A stretch of DNA of 17,040 bases from GCA-2699445 sp032127075 (GTDB lineage Bacteria > Actinomycetota > Actinomycetes > S36-B12 > GCA-2699445), in the NCBI GenBank assembly GCA_032127075.1, contig JAQAZZ010000211.1, forward strand, positions 1-17,040, read 5' to 3'. The stretch's first letter is position 1. Each line of letters opens with the position of its first letter. The notes under the pieces were generated by a model. That model did no database searches. It was not told where the DNA came from and saw only the letters and a list, made by a program, of their open reading frames with translations. Shown here piece by piece: positions 14,628 through 17,040 of this stretch. The position numbers and the translations under genes were made by a program.

Positions 14628-14641
14628 AGGTTCCATCGTAG
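14628..14641 (-). promoter_or_regulatory. -10 box for leaderless metG transcript
   Basis: TACGAT on the minus strand (14641-14636) is followed by seven bases and then ATG at 14627. It matches the actinobacterial TAnnnT pattern. The box includes the first base of the alternative ATG at 14636, which argues against that start if the promoter is real. No convincing -35 box. Confidence 0.4.
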
Positions 14642-14691
14642 GGGGACGGCGGCGGGGTCGTGCCCGCCTACGGTCCGCCCGGTCGCCGCGG

Positions 14692-15519
14692 TCAGCCGTG
14701 CACCGCGTTGTAGACCTCACGGCGCGCCGCCCCCGCGGCAGTGGCCACCTGGTCGATCGCGTCGCGCCGGGAGGATCCGGCCGCCACCAACGCCGCCACG
14801 TCGCGCCGCCACGTCTCGGGACTTCCGGCGGTCCGAGCCTGCTGGGCACCCGCCACCACGACGGTGACCTCGCCCAGGACCCCCTCGGCCGCCCATCCGG
14901 CCAACTGCCCCAGCGTGCCGCGCCGGACCTCTTCGTAGGTCTTGGTGAGCTCGCGGCACACACACGCCGGCCTGTCCCCGCCGAACTGGCCGGCGAGGTC
15001 GGTCAGCAGCGATTCCACCCGCCGGGGCGACTCGAAGAAGATCAGGGTCCGCGGCTCGGCCACGAGTGCGGCCAGCCGTCGGCTGCGCTCGCCCTTCTTG
15101 CGCGGGAGGAACCCCTCGAAGCAGAACCGGTCGCTCGGCAGGCCGGACACCGCCAGCGCCGCGAGGGCGGCGGACGGGCCGGGAAGCACTGTGACCGGAA
15201 TCCCGGCCGCGGCGCAGCCCGCGACCAGCCGGTAGCCCGGGTCGCTGACGCCGGGCATCCCGGCGTCGCTGACCACCAGGACGTCGGTTCCGCCGGTCAA
15301 CCGCCGCAGCAGCTGTTCGGTGCGAGCAGCCTCGTTGCCCGCGAACAGCGACATCACCGTGCCGACCAGCGCGACATCGAGGTCGTCGGCCAGGCGGCGG
15401 ATGCGGCGGGTGTCCTCGGCGGCGATGATCGGGGACCCTCGCAGGGCTTCGACCAGCCGACCGCTGGCGTCGCGGGGGTTGCCGATCGGAGTCGCGGCGA
15501 TCGTCAGCGTCCCGGGCAC
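14692..15519 (-). CDS. rsmI: 16S rRNA (cytidine(1402)-2'-O)-methyltransferase
   Basis: A 275-residue SAM-dependent methyltransferase of the tetrapyrrole-methylase fold that methylates the ribose of C1402 in the 30S decoding centre. Motifs are LTIAATPIGNPRDAS near the N-terminus, AAEDTRRIRRL, VLVVSDAGMPGVSDPG, LPGPSAALAALAVSGLP, FEGFLPRKKGER and LIFFESPRRV. The C-terminal part (RELTKTYEEVRRGTL, EVTVVVAG) is typical. The GTG at 15519 is two codons upstream of the conserved TLTIAATPIGN. A TTG at 15540 with a GAGCGGA-like site is an alternative that adds seven residues. The open frame continues to 15648 but is not conserved there. It may be the first gene of the leftward housekeeping transcript. 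Confidence 0.95.
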   Translation of the reverse strand: MPGTLTIAATPIGNPRDASGRLVEALRGSPIIAAEDTRRIRRLADDLDVALVGTVMSLFAGNEAARTEQLLRRLTGGTDVLVVSDAGMPGVSDPGYRLVAGCAAAGIPVTVLPGPSAALAALAVSGLPSDRFCFEGFLPRKKGERSRRLAALVAEPRTLIFFESPRRVESLLTDLAGQFGGDRPACVCRELTKTYEEVRRGTLGQLAGWAAEGVLGEVTVVVAGAQQARTAGSPETWRRDVAALVAAGSSRRDAIDQVATAAGAARREVYNAVHG

Positions 15520-15675
15520 CGGCCCATGCTCGCACGACAATCCGCTCGCTGTGCCGCGCCTTGAGACGGGCGTCACGATTTGCAGCCAAAGGCTGAGGGC
15601 ACCCGAAGTCCATGAAGATCTCAGGGAAACTGACGCCCCCAGAACCACAAGGCCCTTGATGGAGGGGGACTGTCC

Positions 15676-15689
15676 AACACCACGGTGTT
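15676..15689. promoter_or_regulatory. 14-bp palindrome, possible operator
   Basis: AACACC-AC-GGTGTT is a perfect 6-bp inverted repeat with a 2-base centre. The tight spacing suits a dimeric DNA-binding protein better than an RNA hairpin. It sits about 80 bp upstream of the possible rightward -10 box. The regulator is unknown. Confidence 0.3.
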
Positions 15690-15744
15690 CGTCGATCCAG
15701 ACATTCCATCACCTGCAATCCGGACAAATCACCAACTTGGAGTA

Positions 15745-15783
15745 ATGAAACAAACACGGAGCGTGCTACAACTGTGGACTTGA
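15745..15783 (+). other. Possible 12-codon upstream ORF
   Basis: ATG-AAA-CAA through TGG-ACT-TGA encodes 12 residues (MKQTRSVLQLWT) and ends 22 bases before the hydrolase ATG. A TTGGAG sequence precedes it, but with only two bases of spacing, which is short for a ribosome site. The same CTTGGAGT octamer recurs before the hydrolase start. If the TACAAC at 15766 is the promoter, this ORF is not transcribed. Confidence 0.15.
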
Positions 15784-15805
15784 GCCTTCCCGCTTGGAGT
15801 TGCCC

Positions 15806-16837
15806 ATGGTGAAGATAGTCGGATTCGTCGTCAGCCTGGTCGCAGCATTGGTGATCGCCCCGGTGGGCGCGGCCACCGAGGCAGAGGAGCGCCAGCGGGC
15901 GCGCGGAAAGGTCTCAGCCGCGGCCGCTGGACTGCACGTCGCCACCTACAACATCTGCCGACCGCACACGTGCACCAAGAAGGGCGGGTCGTGGGCCAAG
16001 CGCAAAGCGGCCATTCTGCGGACGGTGAAGTCGGTCAACCCCGACTTGCTGCTGCTGCAGGAGACCGACGACTGGGATGGTACCGAGGACGAGATGGCCG
16101 CGGCGCTGGCCGCCCAGGGCTACGCCTTCGCCAACCAAGAACGGGAGCGGTGCCTGCCCGTGGAGTGCTCCAACCAGATCTTCTACCGCCCGGAAGCGCT
16201 GACGCCGATGGGGAACCTCGCCTCCGGGCATGTCGGTGACGTCCGAATGAGCGAATTCTCCGCCCCGTCGCTCTATAGAGGTCAGGTCCACGATCGACCG
16301 CTCGGCTACGCCTTCTTCACGATCAATGCGACCGGTGAGCCGGTAGCAGTCGTGTCGATGCACCTGACCAAGCGATATGAAGGTCAGGGCCAGTTGTTCC
16401 AGAACGCCCGCCACGCCCGGTTGGGCGAGGCGCGGGGTCTGCCCGCGTGGGTTGCACGCAAGGCCGCTGAACTCGGGATCTCCAACCCGAAGGTGATCCT
16501 CGGCGGCGACGTCAACTCCCATCCGGAAAAGGAGAAGGACGGGCCGCAGTCGATCTTCGCTCAGTCGGGATACAGCAACGCGGAGCGTGCCCGGAAAGCC
16601 CGCAACATCAAATTCAGCACCGTGAACGAGGCGGGCACCCCCAAACGTTTTGAGGGCTTCCCCCCGAAGGCGCGCAAGTTCTTCAACCCCGGTCCCAAGA
16701 TCGATGTCGTCGTCACGAAGAACTTCCCCCGTGCGGTGGAGTACGAGGTGGTGCTCAAGTTGAAGAAGAAGAGGAAGTTCCATCCGAAGTACCGCGGTTC
16801 AGACCACAACATGGTCCGGGCGGTGCTGCCGCTGTAG
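15806..16837 (+). CDS. Secreted endonuclease/exonuclease/phosphatase (EEP) family hydrolase
   Basis: A 343-residue protein with a Sec signal peptide (MVKIVGFVVSLVAALVIAPVGA, probable cleavage after residue 22) and an EEP (DNase I-like) domain. All catalytic positions are present: N49 (ATYNIC), E86 (LLQE), H186 (SMHL), D235 and N237 (GGDVNS), D300 (KIDVVV) and D333-H334 (GSDHN). Four cysteines (51, 56, 116, 121) could form disulfides, fitting an extracytoplasmic enzyme. The C-terminus is Lys-rich (KLKKKRKFHPKYRG). The ATG at 15806 has TTGGAG six bases upstream; TTG at 15794 would lie inside that site. The family includes DNases, sphingomyelinases and inositol-polyphosphate phosphatases, and the substrate is not readable here. 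It is the only complete rightward gene. Confidence 0.85.
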   Translation: MVKIVGFVVSLVAALVIAPVGAATEAEERQRARGKVSAAAAGLHVATYNICRPHTCTKKGGSWAKRKAAILRTVKSVNPDLLLLQETDDWDGTEDEMAAALAAQGYAFANQERERCLPVECSNQIFYRPEALTPMGNLASGHVGDVRMSEFSAPSLYRGQVHDRPLGYAFFTINATGEPVAVVSMHLTKRYEGQGQLFQNARHARLGEARGLPAWVARKAAELGISNPKVILGGDVNSHPEKEKDGPQSIFAQSGYSNAERARKARNIKFSTVNEAGTPKRFEGFPPKARKFFNPGPKIDVVVTKNFPRAVEYEVVLKLKKKRKFHPKYRGSDHNMVRAVLPL

Positions 16838-16850
16838 CCGGCGGCGCTAC
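16834..16850 (+). terminator. Weak hairpin over the hydrolase stop codon
   Basis: GTAGC/GCTAC stem with a 7-base loop, overlapping the TAG stop. Only five pairs and no T-tract, so it is a poor terminator candidate. Confidence 0.2.
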
Positions 16851-16940
16851 CAGGAACTCGGCAACCATCCGGGCCAGACCCGCCGCGATCATCAGCGCCA
16901 GGCGCCCCGCCCGCTGCTGCTGCGGTGCACCCACCGCCCT

Positions 16941-16980
16941 GGCAGGTCGGCAGGTCGGCAGGTCGGCAGGTCGGCAGGTC
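16941..16980. repeat. Five tandem copies of an 8-bp unit
   Basis: GGCAGGTC is repeated five times without error, immediately followed by GGTCCGCC. It lies in the noncoding stretch of about 200 bp after the hydrolase gene. A unit of eight is not a multiple of three, so copy-number change would shift any reading frame crossing it. Otherwise this stretch holds only short GC-rich stems. Confidence 0.9.
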
Positions 16981-17025
16981 GGTCCGCCAACAGCCGGACC
17001 GCCGGGGACCATCGCCGGCGCTGGC

Positions 17026-17040
17026 TAGGATGCCGTGGTG
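17026..17040 (+). promoter_or_regulatory. Possible start of a rightward gene at the window edge
   Basis: TAGGAT (17026-17031) is followed six bases later by GTG at 17038 (another GTG is at 17035). This is the same leaderless geometry as at cysQ. The coding sequence would lie beyond the window, so this cannot be tested here. Confidence 0.25.

Larger units (their letters stand above)
15520..15805. other. Divergent intergenic region between rsmI and the secreted hydrolase gene
   Basis: About 290 bp with no convincing protein gene, visibly less GC-rich than its flanks in the right half. It holds a 5-bp stem (CAGCC/GGCTG, 15583-15595), a 14-bp palindrome (15676-15689), a 12-codon ORF (15745-15783) and the hydrolase ribosome site. 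A TACAAC sequence at 15766-15771 could be a rightward -10 box, but I see no matching -35. Promoters for both genes should lie here. Confidence 0.6.

Noticed and set aside
15320..15745. Rightward 141-codon open frame ending in the divergent spacer
   Set aside because: Most of it is antisense to rsmI and the remainder is noncoding spacer. No coding signature.
16941..16980. CRISPR array
   Set aside because: The units are 8 bp and directly abutting, with no spacers and no cas genes.
16755..17012. Leftward 85-codon open frame over the tandem repeat
   Set aside because: Overlaps the hydrolase C-terminus and draws its sequence from the repeat. No ribosome site or family similarity seen.

Overview
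The window reads as chromosomal DNA from a GC-rich actinobacterium. Evidence for this is the strong G/C bias at third codon positions, frequent GTG starts, ATGA/GTGA stop-start overlaps, TAnnnT promoter boxes, and the gene order metG-tatD-rsmA-ispE-glmU-prs-rplY-pth, an arrangement familiar from Actinobacteria. I cannot place it to genus. Apart from one gene at the right end, everything is transcribed leftwards (minus strand). I see no insertion sequence, prophage, CRISPR array or rRNA.

Right part (about 14.7-17.0 kb): rsmI (16S rRNA C1402 2'-O-methyltransferase) reads left. A gene for a secreted endonuclease/exonuclease/phosphatase-fold hydrolase reads right. They diverge from a spacer of about 290 bp that holds a 14-bp palindrome and a possible 12-codon leader ORF. 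Beyond the hydrolase lies a five-copy 8-bp tandem repeat, and the window ends at what may be the start of another rightward gene.

Middle (about 5.5-14.6 kb): a housekeeping block covers translation and envelope precursor supply. It runs metG (Met-tRNA synthetase), tatD (metal-dependent DNase), rsmA (16S A1518/A1519 dimethylase), ispE (isoprenoid kinase), tRNA-Gln(UUG), glmU (UDP-GlcNAc synthesis), prs (PRPP synthase), rplY (L25-like), pth (peptidyl-tRNA hydrolase) and cysQ (3'-phosphoadenosine-5'-phosphate phosphatase). Many junctions overlap by 4 bp, which implies translational coupling. No resuscitation-promoting factor gene lies between tatD and rsmA, where many actinobacteria have one. 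The L25 protein carries an acidic Ala/Glu-rich helical tail in place of the usual TL5/CTC beta domain.

Left part (1-5.5 kb): a tightly overlapped operon starts after a hairpin and a candidate promoter downstream of cysQ. It encodes a Wzz-like polysaccharide co-polymerase fused to a BY-kinase-like domain that has lost its nucleotide-binding motifs, an aminoglycoside-phosphotransferase-fold kinase, a PAPS-dependent sulfotransferase, a Wzx-type flippase, and a second sulfotransferase cut by the window edge. I read this as part of a locus that makes, exports and sulfates a surface polysaccharide. Sulfotransferases release PAP and CysQ destroys it, so cysQ directly upstream may be functionally linked. 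This candidate sulfated-glycan module, with its pseudokinase co-polymerase and unassigned APH-fold kinase, is the most novel-looking part of the window. Its glycosyltransferases and polymerase, if present, lie beyond the left edge.
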